Assembly: GCA_014621425.1 (NCBI GenBank)
Contig: JAANBB010000060.1
Span: 1 to 64,000, forward strand
Direction of reading: 5' to 3'
Source of the DNA: Cylindrodendrum hubeiense
Taxonomy: Eukaryota > Ascomycota > Sordariomycetes > Hypocreales > Nectriaceae
DNA length: 64,000 nt
The notes under the pieces were generated by a model. It saw only the letters and a program-made list of their open reading frames with translations, was not told the DNA's origin and did no database searches. Position numbers and translations under genes: made by a program. Of the stretch, positions 11,604-22,681 are shown in pieces; the stretch's first letter is position 1, and every line of letters begins with the position of its first letter.

Positions 11604-12809
11604 TCAGTGAGTTTGAAGCATTCGCTTGACCAAGACCCAGGTCAGGCGTATGTCCCGGGCAGTCGTGGTCTCGTCTGGTTGCTGGGCCTCGACTGGCGTC
11701 CATGCGTGGTGTGATTCATTTGGGGGTATATCTCTTTCACCCCGGATGATCCACACCCGGGAGACGAACTGACAATGTGTCTCGCAGAAAGGGAAAAACT
11801 CCAACGATCTGCTCTGACCACAGAAATTTGTCGCATCGGCAACCTCATCACATCTGAGGGGGCTGAACTCCACTTTATTTTCCAGAACAAAGTATCTGAA
11901 ACCGGCCCAGTTTCCACCTACAGCAACAGAGGTGTTACTATAACCGAAAAGCCCAATGTATGGGTCTCGATATCGTCCCATTTCGGCGTCCAGTCCTGGG
12001 CGTGTGACCCCGGTGGTGGTCAGCCTGGTCTGCTCGGCAAAAAAAGTGCTGCCAAGGCGCCAAGGAGCATGTAGGATACTCCATGATGTTCCTACATATT
12101 CTGTGATACCCCGTCGAACAAGGTAGTCGGAAGCGTCCTCATCACCGGGATGAACAGTCTCTTTTCGCCAGAACCCCATACTTTGTGGACCAGGTATAGT
12201 AGGCCCGAGCATTTGAAACCCATCGATCTTGAAATGTTCCCCAACCTCCATAATAACCAGTGTTGCCTCGTTGACGTGTGGCAGTCGGGGGTGGGAAAAC
12301 TCAGGGGTAAATACTTCGTTCAGTAATGCTGGATCATTGAGCGAGCTGATATTGTATCCGTTAGCGTCTACAGGGCGTGGGAAAACACTGAGGATCTTTC
12401 TCATGGGCATGGTGTAGCTGGTATCTGTACCAAGCCTAGGGTTGTCCCTCATGGACTTCGACATTAGAGGGAGCTCGCCCTTCACCAGAGCTATTGTATC
12501 GTTGTATGGATCAACCCAAATCTCGACCGGGGGCGGGAATGGGCGGATGCTGTGGATGCTGGAGGGGAAGTTAGCGCTGTCAAAGCAAAACCAGAACATA
12601 TCGCGTACAGCCTCGTCGAGCTGCTTATTGACGAGGCGGAGTGATCTCACAACATCAAAGTTCTGTCTTAACCCTAAACCCAAATACATCGAGATGATGC
12701 GGGGTTGGATAGCGGCTCTGATGATCATGTCCGTCATTTCAGCTGGCATGGCGATGAGCCCGTGTGTGTTTTCGGTGACATCCTCGTCGGACATACCGTG
12801 GCGTGCCAT
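11604..12809 (-). CDS. Hypothetical protein, F-box-like N-terminus
   Basis: Single exon, 401 aa, starting at the ATG at 12809. Residues about 20-70 (GLIAMPAEMTDMII and VRSLRLVNKQLDEAVRD) look like the degenerate F-box/2EXR-type helices of many fungal proteins of unknown function. The rest has no recognised catalytic motif, signal peptide or membrane segment and has several Trp/Phe-rich words (FWFCFDSANF, SWSILHAPWR). It lies alone between AT-rich spacers. The 64-bp sequence just past its stop recurs 1.8 kb away, suggesting that a related gene once lay to the right. Function unknown. Confidence 0.7.
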   Translation of the reverse strand: MARHGMSDEDVTENTHGLIAMPAEMTDMIIRAAIQPRIISMYLGLGLRQNFDVVRSLRLVNKQLDEAVRDMFWFCFDSANFPSSIHSIRPFPPPVEIWVDPYNDTIALVKGELPLMSKSMRDNPRLGTDTSYTMPMRKILSVFPRPVDANGYNISSLNDPALLNEVFTPEFSHPRLPHVNEATLVIMEVGEHFKIDGFQMLGPTIPGPQSMGFWRKETVHPGDEDASDYLVRRGITEYVGTSWSILHAPWRLGSTFFAEQTRLTTTGVTRPGLDAEMGRYRDPYIGLFGYSNTSVAVGGNWAGFRYFVLENKVEFSPLRCDEVADATNFCGQSRSLEFFPFCETHCQFVSRVWIIRGERDIPPNESHHAWTPVEAQQPDETTTARDIRLTWVLVKRMLQTH

Positions 12810-13324
12810 GACGACAGTGGTTCAGTGTTGTGAAACCAAAACGGAGGGCGGTTGAGTACTAGACTGGGGTTGGTTGTGGTGGTTAGGCGTGGGATTGTCT
12901 TGAGATTGGAGTTTGGTAGAATTGAGTTACAAGACAAAGCTATGATAGAGAGAGTAAGGATTAAGGGTTATGAGAATATATTATATATTAAAATAGTTGT
13001 ACATGTTTCTCAGTTATTACTATTTGTTCACGGAATAGGAATATTAAATATGAACCGCTTCGCGAAATGGAGTATTCTTTGTTACTCATGCTCATTCAGC
13101 ACACATGTTTGTTCCTCTTTGTTCTTGTTCATTCAGGACATATATCTGTTCTAACAACAACACACATGAACAGCATGCATATTTATTCCAAAAAACAGAC
13201 GTGTCTGTTCTTGTTCATCTACCATATCTGTTCCAGACTTTTATGAGTATTGCTATTCGTACAACCTGTCAGACACGGGGTCCAAGCTGGCCGGAGGTCA
13301 GGATGACTAAGACGGATAATGGCA

Positions 13325-13388
13325 CTCCAACAGTCAATGCCTGACACCATTTCCCTTCATTCCAAGAGACGCTGCTGTATCTATCTGA
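13325..13388. repeat. 64-bp direct repeat, copy B
   Basis: Same orientation and length as 11527-11590; most of the 11 differences are transitions. It lies 18 bp beyond the stop of a minus-strand frame at 13407-13643, mirroring the position of copy A beside an intact gene. Confidence 0.75.
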
Positions 13389-13744
13389 AAAGAAAAAAGA
13401 ATCCGTTTATCGACCTGGAATCGGTGCAAATGGAGCAGCTGCGGTAATAATCTGGATTATTCTCGCGGGGGCTGATGCGCTTGCGAATATAAAGCGTACG
13501 TAGGACCTCTGTTGTGGTACAATAAAGCTCCATCTTGAGCTTATGCAAACCGGGGAAACGCCTCCCCTAGGCAATGTGGCGACTAGGATCAAGTGCAAAT
13601 ACCAGTTAGCGATTGGCTGATTAGATTTGTCGTTACTACTCATGGTGGCAACACTGACAGAGCAAACCCGAACCGTCGCGGAATACTCTGGTTCTGGAAG
13701 TGATTCAGATAATGGCCGATAATGGCACAGAAAGTCTTAGATGA

Positions 13745-13966
13745 GGTCTCGACGCATCAGGCGGCAATTATTTTGAGACAATCTTCTCAGGAGATGCATA
13801 TGCCAGTGGAACAGGTGTTTCTCTGGATCCCGCTCTTCGAAACCGGGAGCTATTTGGTGCTGACATTTATGCGATCTACAAGAAGGCAGTGACCTCGTCT
13901 CGACACGTGGTTGCTCGTACCTTACTCATTGCTTCTCGGCCAGAAGTCCCGTCTCAAAGGGTTTAA
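13745..13966 (+). pseudogene. Coding-like remnant, family not recognised
   Basis: A 73-codon open stretch between two stops that lacks a plausible start. Its composition looks like real protein (words such as GGNYFETIFSGDAYASGTG and RNRELFGADIYAIYKK) rather than a shadow frame. No splice-linked exons were found on either side, so it is reported as a possible gene fragment. It could also be a chance open frame. Confidence 0.25.
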
Positions 13967-14112
13967 ATTGAGCCTACGGGAACAAAATTCCCTTCGATGC
14001 AGAAAAATATTACATGTAACCGCCATTCATCATGATGCTTCCAATTGCTCCGATTCCGTGGACCCGCTCCCATTGCTCGAATTGCCTCCAGCACTAAGTG
14101 ACGTCGAAATAT

Positions 14113-14478
14113 TTAAAGATCCAGAAGAACAAGGCCAATAGCGATGGCAGCAGGCACAGCCTGAATAAACAGGATTTTGGGGCCGACTGTGAGGCCGCCA
14201 TAGAGACCAGCGACCTGAACGCAGCTCAGGAAGAAGACCTGGATCTGCGAGGCAAACTCGGGATTAGGGTGAGCCAAGCCCCAGAAGAGTCCCGCGGCGA
14301 GGAAGCCGTTGTACAGGCCCTGGTTGGCGGCCAGCGCCTTGGTCTTCTCGGCGAATTCGGGCGTCAGCTTGAATGCTTTGCGGCCGCGAGGAGTGGTCCA
14401 GAGAAACATCTCGAGGACGAGGATGTAGCTGTGGAGGGCGCCGATGGCGCCCGTGGCGGCGAGTCCGAGGAAGCCCAT
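14113..14478 (-). CDS. DUF1304-family small membrane protein
   Basis: 121 aa, single exon. The frame extends upstream only through a TTG, and the ATG at 14478 gives MGFLGLAATGAIGALHSYIL, close to the usual family length of about 120 aa. Four hydrophobic segments are visible: about 3-22, 50-70 (GLYNGFLAAGLFWGLAHP), 75-97 and 101-119. The conserved-looking N-terminal EMFLWTTPRGRKAF word and the NQGLYNGFLAAG word are typical of DUF1304 proteins, whose function is unknown. Flanking spacers are long, so the context adds nothing. Confidence 0.85.
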   Translation of the reverse strand: MGFLGLAATGAIGALHSYILVLEMFLWTTPRGRKAFKLTPEFAEKTKALAANQGLYNGFLAAGLFWGLAHPNPEFASQIQVFFLSCVQVAGLYGGLTVGPKILFIQAVPAAIAIGLVLLDL

Positions 14479-15526
14479 GATTGGATGGGAGATGGAGATG
14501 GAATTGAAGATGGAATTGAGGGATTGAGTAAGGCTTTCCAGCAATGTCCGAGGAAAGGCGAGCTGAAAGTTGAGGCGAAGATGGATGAGTGAGAACTAAT
14601 GGATGTGAAGCTGGCGATTATTGCTGAGCCTCGGCAGGCAGCAGGATGCAAGCATCCCTTGCTCAAAGAAAGCGCGGATAAATGATGATGCGAGAATACG
14701 AGATCAGACCAAAAGCTAGTGGATTTCGAATTAAGTTTATCAACGAGATGACATGGCCCGAGTCTGGATAAACTGACCGAGAATTCGCGGTTCTATCACC
14801 CGGTTTTGGCTGGTTCGTGCGTTCGCCGTTTTAAGACTGCAGGGGGTGGAGCCAATCCACGTCGCTTGACAGCCACTAGAACTGCTAAACTTTTAGCATT
14901 GTATTCCCCGTAACTTAATTTATTACAGCGGGCTGGGTGCTGGGTACCCCGTATGGTCGCACTCATTTCCTCTCCCCCTCCCTCACTCCAAATAGTTTCT
15001 TCCCACGGCCGGCCTAATGTAGGACACCTGAGTTGAAATACCTGCCATCCATCAGTCAAACTATTCCTGATGAAAAGAGAGGTGGTGGTATCTAGGCTTT
15101 AATCCGAGAATAACATTAAAAAAAAAAGAAGAGTGTTTCCAGTCGCGCCATTCGCTCGCATCAGATACCAGATACGTCAACGAAGTATAAGTAAATCTAA
15201 GGAAAATAAAGATGACTGGAAATACTTTCAATTGCAGAATGTATACAAACATGCGAGTAAGGTATTTTTATATAAGATATAGTGCACTTCATTGTTGCTT
15301 GAATTTATACTAAATGCGGTGCACATCCCCCATGGGTGAAGTCACTACAATCACACATAAGCATCACAGAGCCCAAACAGGAATATTGACGGAGAGACAC
15401 CCTTGGCGGGCTATGTAAGATTAAGGGCGTATAAAAGATGTGTGGCGATGGAGGGTATATCGATGAAAATAGCCACCGACATAAAAACCCCAACAGATAT
15501 ATACTACCAAATAGCAGACGACAGGT
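14479..15526. other. Intergenic region
   Basis: Holds the promoter side of the DUF1304 gene and the 3' flank of the MFS gene. It includes an A-rich tract near 15117-15128 and AT-rich DNA from 15180 to 15310. No gene or RNA was recognised. Confidence 0.5.
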
Positions 15527-17523
15527 TTAGTACGCAAAGCGGAAGTCAAGACGCTTGTTGCCATCCTTCTCTCGGGCCACATTATCGGTCTGGTACTCGA
15601 CCTTCTGCTCAGGGGTGAACTGGCTCCATTCCTCTTCCTTCTTCTTGTTCAGTCGGATAATCCACTGGCGCTGGCCAACGAAGACAACAATGGCAAGAGA
15701 CAGGATCGAGATGCACACTTTGTTTCCGGTCTTGTAGAAAGGAGCGTCCCATTTTCGGTAGATCTGGTTACCAACCACACTTCCCCTATTCAACTAGTTA
15801 GCAAATGACACCCTAAAATGTGGCAGAAAATGAATCGGGACGTACATTTGGACAATAACGTTGTAAGTCGCGGCCGCAATAGCTCTCTTCTTGACATCGA
15901 AGGAGTTCTCAGAGATCCACGAACTGACGAGCGGGTGGAAGTAAGGATAGCCGGAGATGAGGGTAATGATGGAAAACCTGCCCCATTCGCGGCCCTCGTC
16001 GGGGATTGTGAGCAGCGCCGTGAACAGAGGAATCGACCATATCTCTCCAAAGAGACAGTGGAAAGAGCGCTCGTTGAAGTATTCGGAGCTGTATGCCAAT
16101 CCCAGCATGGTGATGATTTGCAGAGCAGCAGATGGTGCGGTGAGAAGGTTGCTGGCGAGGGTGCTGAACTTGCCGACTCGCTTCAGGGTTAGAGTCAAGT
16201 AGGCCGTGACAGGAGTAGCGGGAATGTAGGCGATGAGACCGATGAGGTACAGGCCCCAGAGAGAGGGATCAGTCCAGGCACCCTTGACATCGGCCCAGGT
16301 GGCAGGCTCCTTGAGCGCGGTGAGACCCTTGGCGGGGTCGTCGCGGAGAATGCGGTTGACCATGATGACCTCCTCTCGCTCGGTGTACCAGGACTTGCGC
16401 CAGATAAGAGACTTGGTTTCGGTCGGGGAGACGGGGAGATAGGCCATTGACAGAATGGCGATGACCATGGTAAGGAGACCCTCCAGAAGGAGAAGCCAGA
16501 ACCATCCGGGGTGGCCACCAACACCTCTCATCTCCAGGAAGCCTGCGGCCAGCAGGGCCGAGATGACTCCTAGTCAAGGGTGTGAGTAAAATGTACAAAT
16601 TTTGGTGAGGGAATCACGCGGGAGAGAGCGCCACTTACTTGCGACGTTCAGGGTTGACCAGAAGGCAGCCAGGCGAATAGAGAGTTCCTTGGAGGTGTAG
16701 AAGTAGGTTGCCATGAGAATAACACCGGGGATGAAACCACCCTCGAAGAGGCCGATAAAGGCACGGGTGATGTAGAAGGAGGTCCTGCCCTTCATGAAGG
16801 CTTGGAAAGTGGCTGCACATGTTGGTTAGTACCGAGTCTCTAGCTCTCAAAGTCGACGATGCTGGCTCCACTTACAAACAAGACCCCAGCCGCACATGAG
16901 CTGTTGATAGAACATTAGCCTTTGTTCAAATCTATCAAAACAGAGCATGGAAGTGGTGCACATACCGTAGGCAAGACATTCTTGAATCCGTATCGCTTGG
17001 TGAAGAACTGGACGGGGAATTCCGCCGTCAAGAAGCAGAGGAGCTGGATGGTGGTTCCCTGCGACGAGGTTAGGACATGCGGGCGAGGTGCACCGTGAAT
17101 ACTTTTCTGGACGTACGTTGTTGTAATCATCGGTGGTGAGACCCAGGTCGTCCAGCAGGTTGTCCGCCAAAGCGTTGCTGAGATTGCCTCGGTCAAGTTG
17201 CAGTCCGAAAAACTGGCGATCCCCTGTTAGTGGAACTGATCGACTGCGGGGGATGCAGCGGACGTGGGGTCATGCATAAGAGTGCATACCATCAGACAGA
17301 GCCAGCTGAGGAGACGGATATCCGTCTTGCGGACAATCGTTCGCTCTTCCTCGGCAGTCCATTCGGCAGCGGGGTCGTAGCGGTGGGCGCCTTCGTACGA
17401 GGCGTGAGGCGGCAGCGCCGAGTGAAGTTCTGTGCGACCAACGCCAACCGTCGTCTTGTCGATGTCGACCGAGGACGACCGTACCGCCGTGGCCGGGCTG
17501 GCTTCGATATCTGCACCACCCAT
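15527..17523 (-). CDS. MFS transporter, allantoate permease (ACS) type
   Basis: Seven exons (17523-17290, 17212-17117, 17058-16966, 16900-16876, 16812-16639, 16569-15846, 15785-15527) give 534 aa with phases that agree at every junction. Exon 4 is only 25 nt. A hydrophilic N-terminus of about 70 aa leads into the first membrane segment. Signature words are LQLDRGNLSNA after TM1, KGRTSFYITRAFIGLFEGGFIPG, and VARVISALLAAGFLEMRGV, typical of the anion:cation symporter family (Dal5, Tna1, Seo1 and relatives), which imports organic anions, vitamins or ureido compounds at the plasma membrane. The C-terminus is basic and acidic (LNKKKEEEW). It is divergent from the TauD-type dioxygenase, so its substrate may be the sulfonate or other anion used by that enzyme; this is inference. 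Confidence 0.92.
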
Positions 17524-18489
17524 TGTAGCTGAAGAATGCAACTGGCAAATATGAGCTGTTCTCAAGAGCGGTGTTCAGCCAAAAGAATCGCGAGGGCAGA
17601 CGAGGGTGAAACTGCAACTGCAACTGCAATGGTTCATCAGCGCAAATCTCGGGGAGTTCATGTCGAGATATATAGTCCCAGGCGCGCACGGTGAGCTCGC
17701 CATCCGGGGAGATGCCCCGTCTCATTCTTGCCGGCAAGCCGGTGAACAGGTGTGGCACGACGGGGCACGCCATGAAAGGGCATGAAACCCAATTTTGGCC
17801 ATGGCCTACAGCTCGGTCGAGGGTGTTTTCGGCCAGACCCCCCCGGAACCCTCCCAAACAAGTTACGTAGAGGGATGCATATGGCCCAGCTCCAAGATCG
17901 AATGGATCAGGGCCTCCCGGCCGGACGCCCCCAGACTCGACTCACCAGAGTAAAGCCATTTGACAGGCCTGCCACTGGCCTGGCAGCCCCCCGGCGCAAT
18001 CCCACCGCGAGGCACCCGAGTGCGCCCCAGCCCCGGTTCGATCTCTTCCAGATGGGCGGCTCGTATTGGCTCTCGTGCGTCGAAAGCGCTCAGTCTGGCG
18101 TGGACCGTGACCTGCCGGCCTGTGACTGTGGGGATGGCGCCGACTTGCGTCGCTCGCGTCGTCTGGCGTCACGCCTCCGAGAATTTCTCCGCTTGTCCCG
18201 GGCGTTACGCATGCCATATTTAGTCCCGATGTCGCCTTTGTTGCGCGCCGTGATTCGACGTTGCCGGACGCATTTAACGGTCCATGGTGCCCTCCGGGAA
18301 TAGCCTGATCCTGAAGTGTCGCCCTTGTAGCTATTATACCACTACTCTATTACCCTTTCCGCCCCAAAGACTGAGACAGTCCGGTCCACCAACAGAGCCT
18401 CACAGACGTCCGAGAGGTGACCCCAGAGCTTTGACACCACCATACGCTTTTTCTTAATTGACCCCCGATTGATTCAACCCTATTCCAAG
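17524..18489. promoter_or_regulatory. Divergent promoter region, MFS and dioxygenase
   Basis: This 966-bp spacer separates two divergently transcribed genes and should carry both promoters. It is GC-rich to about 18300 and pyrimidine-rich just before the dioxygenase start. Frames inside it (17782-18303) overlap on both strands and have no domain. No specific operator could be assigned. Confidence 0.6.
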
Positions 18490-19707
18490 ATGCCGTCTGT
18501 CGCAGCCCACCAGCAGGAGGCCGTTGTCGCCGACAGCAACATCGTTGGCGGCCACCCCCAGAGCCGCCCGCGCATCTCGCAGCCGCTGACTTACACGGGC
18601 AGCCTCGATGACATCAAGCAGGCCGACGTGACCCCCACCATTGGGCGGGAGTTCACCGGCCTCCAGATCCGGGATCTTCTGCGCTGGGACGAGCGCCTGA
18701 TCCGAGACCTTGCCGTTACCGTCTCTCAGCGCGGTGTCGTCTTTCTCAAGGATCAGGACGTAACGCCCGCGGAGATGAAGGACTTCATGCTCCGGCTCAC
18801 CGAATTGGGTGGTTGTCCCGCCACCTCGGACCTGCATGTGCATCCTCTGACCGAGGAGGGCAGCGAGCTTGGCGACCAAATCAGCGTCATCTCAAGCGAG
18901 AAGCAGAAGAAGGGCGGCGGCCTGACCCATCAGTTGAACGATGTCAGCCGCTACGCCTCGGCAGGGTGGCATAGTGACATGTACGGGCCCTGGTTGCATC
19001 TGCACGGCGAAGCCCTACAGATATCCCCGTCGAGTTGAGCACAGACTGACTCGATACCTGCAGCACCTTTGAGAAGGTCCCCTCCGATTACGCGATGCTC
19101 AAGATCCACACCCTTCCTGCAACGGGCGGTGATACGGTAAGCCTCCTCCCGCCTGCTGATAGCCAGAGATAGGCGACTAACATGGCTCTCTCAACAGCTT
19201 TGGGCATCTGGGTACGAGATCTACGACCGCCTTTCGCCGCCGATGCAGCAATTCTTCGAGGGTTTGACTGCCACTCACGATGCCACCTTCTTCCACGACG
19301 AGGCTGCCCGTCTCGGAAACCCTCTTCGCAAGGGCGTCCGCGGCTCGCCTCTGAACCAGGGCGGCGACCTCAAGGCCATCCACCCCATCATCAGGACCAA
19401 CCCCGTCACTGGCTGGAAGTCAGTATTCGTCAACCGGGGCTTCACCAAGCGCATCAATGGCATCTCCAAGGACGAGAGCGACGTGCTCCTCAACTATCTC
19501 TTCAACCTGGTGACACAGAACCATGATGCCCAGGTGAGGTATCGGTGGAGCAAGAACGACTGCGCTATCTGGGATAACCGGTCGACTTTCCACTGCGCTA
19601 CGTATGACTACGAGGCTGCCCGAGCTGGTGATCGGGTTTGCAGCTTGGGTGAGGCGCCGTATCTGGACATTGATAGCAAGGGTCGCCGGGAGGCCCTGGG
19701 CATCTAA
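18490..19707 (+). CDS. TauD-type Fe(II)/2-oxoglutarate dioxygenase
   Basis: Three exons (18490-18980, 19064-19136, 19198-19707) encode 357 aa. The first splice restores the metal-binding motif WHSDITFE (His161, Asp163), which the unspliced frame lacks. The distal His is His320 in TFHCATYDY, and an Arg follows (EAARAGDR) for 2-oxoglutarate. TauD-family enzymes in fungi include sulfonate/taurine dioxygenases (Jlp1-like), which release sulfite, and xanthine dioxygenases; length and motifs fit the sulfonate-type group better, but the substrate cannot be fixed from sequence. It shares a divergent promoter region with an ACS-family transporter, a layout that suggests uptake and breakdown of one organic nutrient. 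Confidence 0.9.
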
Positions 19708-20506
19708 TGGAACCAGCTGTAAGGAATAAGGGACAACGTGATATGACGGTATGAAAAATAAGCATAACATTGTGAATTTTGTATGAAATGGAAATTATAT
19801 ATTTGCACTCTCATCTCGCTCTCATTTTGGGTTGATCCTTGTCTTATTGGGTGAGTGGTGTCTGTTACTGTCCCCGGACTTGCTCGGGGAGTACGCTTCC
19901 ATGTTGTGGGGAGCCGAGGGTAGGTCGGCCCAACTGATGCTCGAGAAGATTGGGTGGTATTCTCACTGGGTCCTTGCAGCCATAACGAACGAGAAGAAGA
20001 AAAAATCGTCGTGTCTTTTTCAGAGAGCTTCAAACCGCGCGGCACTTTCGTAACTCATGGCCGCATCTTCAATCATCTTAAAACTGAGAGACAAGCCACT
20101 GCAGCTGCGGATAGAAGTGGTACGTAGGGCGGTGATGGAGCAGCCTGCTAACGTCGGGCCCTACACCATTGGCTCCAGCACGGCCAGGGCCTAATATCTA
20201 GCGCACCCAGTGAACGGGCCGCCAAAACCCCACCGGAGGCCCCCTGTAATTGCAGTGACTGGCCCGGTGGCGAAAGGCCCGAGATGAAAAGCCTGGGCGA
20301 GGTGGGGAAGCTCGGGGAGTTCAATCGTCTTTCTATGGGGTAAATACGGCGCCGTCGTCATGTTGAAATCGTCGCCTCTAATCACGCCATCGCCACCAAT
20401 GCAGACAATGATACCGACCGACTGGGCAGATGGTTAGTCTGGCTCGTGCTATTTGGCTCTTCCGTTTCGATAAGCTGACTGTCTCACTCTGGTTCGAGGC
20501 TGGGAC
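19708..20506. other. Intergenic region
   Basis: Covers the 3' flank of the dioxygenase gene and the probable promoter of the Zn2Cys6 regulator. No coding potential beyond small overlapping frames, and no RNA gene seen. Confidence 0.5.
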
Positions 20507-22395
20507 ATGCCCTTCTCCAGTCTCTACGCAGCAGACGTCGTTGCGAGTCCCTCCGAGGCCATGGCGCAGTCCCCTCCTCCTCCGCCCGAGCAGCCTCCGC
20601 TTCCGCCAGCCAGTGCCAACGGGAGCGCTACAGGGTCCCGCTCGAGGCTGGCGCGTCGAGCCTGCGACTCGTGTAAGGTACGCAAGATACGCTGCTCCGA
20701 GATCCCGCCCTGCAACGGCTGTGTGGCTTCGGGCATCGAGTGCACCTTCAACCGCCTCCAGGCCACGCGGGGCCCCGCGGGCTGCGCGCGAGGACTATCG
20801 ACAAGATCCAGCGAAAGCGCCATGGCGACTCGCTGGATAGTAGCAGAGCCCCATCTAACCTGTCCGACCCGTCCAACCCGTCCAAAGATGACCGGGACAA
20901 GGGCGAACCATCTCCACTGATCGAGGAGTTGCCCCATCTGATCGGCATCCTCGATACATATGCCGAGAGGCTGTTTCCCATATGGCCCGTCGTTGACGCG
21001 GCCGACTTGAAGCGGCAGCTGCTGGAAACCCCTAGTCAGGTCAATCCTGCACGGCACCTCGCCAATGCCGTGGCCCTGGCTGCTATTGCTCAGCTCAGAC
21101 TAGATACGCCGTGGCAGCCCAGCGTCGATCAGGCCGAGGCCAGTGGGTTGAGCGAGAGGCTCAATCTGCTGGATGCCCTGCGTATATCGTTTTTCCTCCA
21201 CATATATCATGAGAATGCCGCTCCCGGGGGCATCAAGTCCCTCGTATATCTACGAGAGGCCATCACCCAGGCCCAGATCCTCCGCCTCGACCGTGAATCA
21301 ACATACCCTACGCTCTCCGAAGCAGACCAGCAGGTATCCCGACGGGTCCTCTGGTTACTATTCGTTACTGAACGGTCTGTATCAATTACCGCCTTGAGTC
21401 TTCTTAACTGACAGTAGGTTCCTAGTGGCGTAGCGCTATTGCACAAACTTCCCATTGTCTTGAAGCCCAATATCCTGTTCCCATGGTTTGGCGGAACCGA
21501 CGATCAAGCCCAAGTTCTCCCAGCGTTTCTCAAACTCGTTCACCTCTTCTGGGTGTTCGACCAATCTGGTATCTTCGAGATCCTACGCAATGCCGATTCT
21601 GATGTGCCGAATATGGCCACTGTGGCACAAAGCTGCCTCGAACTCCTCCAGCAGAAACTGCTCGACTCCGTGGGCGACGATGACTGGGGCCCAATCAATG
21701 ACGTCCAACGAGCCGACATGTTTGTGACACGACAGTGGATGCGAGCTGTCCTATGGCGAGCCGCATTGCGTTTCGGAATCGTTATTCCGTCCATGAACCC
21801 GGTGACTATTGCCAAAGACTTTTTGGCTCTCGTCTCCCAACTTCCAGCTACAGCCCTCGAATCTCACGGTCCTACTCTTGCAAGTTCTACGCACACAACA
21901 AACTGATGCACCCATGGCTAACACGGATACCAGGAGTTCAAAACATTTGAGATCGCCACTGCAGTCATTGATGCAATGGCGAGCAACCACCCGGCGGCGT
22001 CGACTGACCAGCCTGGGCCGATCTTGCGCCGCTTACGGGACATTCTCTCTTCGACTCGAGGGGGGAACAAGACCCTGCTCTCTTTGCTCACCATGAAGAT
22101 AGAGGCTGCATCCGAATCCGGTCTCTTGACAGAGGCTGCCAATGAGGAAATGGTCAGCGACGGCATCATCTTCAACATCGACCAGCAAGCGACCTGGCAA
22201 GCTGTTGACGTGCTCACGGCGTCGACTGACATGACCATGCCTACCTACCAATTTATGGAGGAGCAGGCATCCCAGATATCCTGGGCACCTCTGGATTTGG
22301 GATACCTGATCCGGTCTCCATCCCCGCTGACTCGCATGCTGCTCGAGTCAATGCCCCGGGATGCAGCAGAAAAAGACCAGACCGTTGCGTGTTAA
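20507..22395 (+). CDS. Zn2Cys6 transcription factor, apparent frameshift
   Basis: DNA-binding domain CDSCKVRKIRC...CNGC...C at residues about 49-75, after a Pro-rich N-terminus. A fungal-specific regulatory domain follows (LDALRISFFLHIYHENA, VLWLLFVTER, LPIVLKPN). The zinc cluster (frame of 20507) and the regulatory domain (frame of 20740) are in different frames. The switch falls in the G/C run at about 20768-20780, where one more base would rejoin them into about 594 aa. No GT-AG intron of reasonable size can bridge it. Introns: 21375-21425 and 21880-21933, the latter with a GC donor (GCAAGT), a GGCTAACAC branch site and a CCAG acceptor. The break may be a sequencing or assembly error in GC-rich DNA or a true lesion. 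It lies 286 bp upstream of the aldo-keto reductase on the same strand and may regulate it or the neighbouring dioxygenase/MFS pair. Confidence 0.8.
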
Positions 22396-22681
22396 TGCGG
22401 AGAACTGGGTGCGGCGCCGACGGGCCGACCGATGTTCGGATCAGCGCCGATGACACAATGCCGAAATGCTCTTGCGCCATCGACCAATATCCACCCTGTT
22501 CCAGGGTGCGTGGCCGCATCCGTAACCCCACGTTTGGTCAACCTCCGAGATTTTCTCCGCCGGAGAGCTCCGCTGCGAGAGACTAACACCCTCACAACTT
22601 CTTGCATGGGTTGGACAACCAGTTTTGGAAAAGAACACAACCCCAGCAACACACCAGTCTCTGTCGTCAACATCCTGAACA

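Larger units (their letters stand above)
12810..14112. other. AT-rich spacer with gene relics
   Basis: Positions 12930-13060 are very AT-rich, and 13080-13240 carries repeated TGTTC/TTGTTCAT words. The second copy of the 64-bp repeat is at 13325-13388. A minus-strand frame at 13407-13643 begins 18 bp beyond that repeat, much as the intact gene lies beside copy A, but its protein does not resemble that gene. A plus-strand coding-like stretch lies at 13745-13966. The spacer looks like decayed sequence. Confidence 0.45.

Noticed and set aside
13407..13643. Minus-strand 78-codon frame as an intact small gene
   Set aside because: No family features and it lies in decayed DNA; its only interest is the repeat beyond its stop.
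15800..16300. Plus-strand frame of 124 codons inside the MFS gene
   Set aside because: It is a shadow of MFS exon 6, whose phase and splice sites are consistent throughout.
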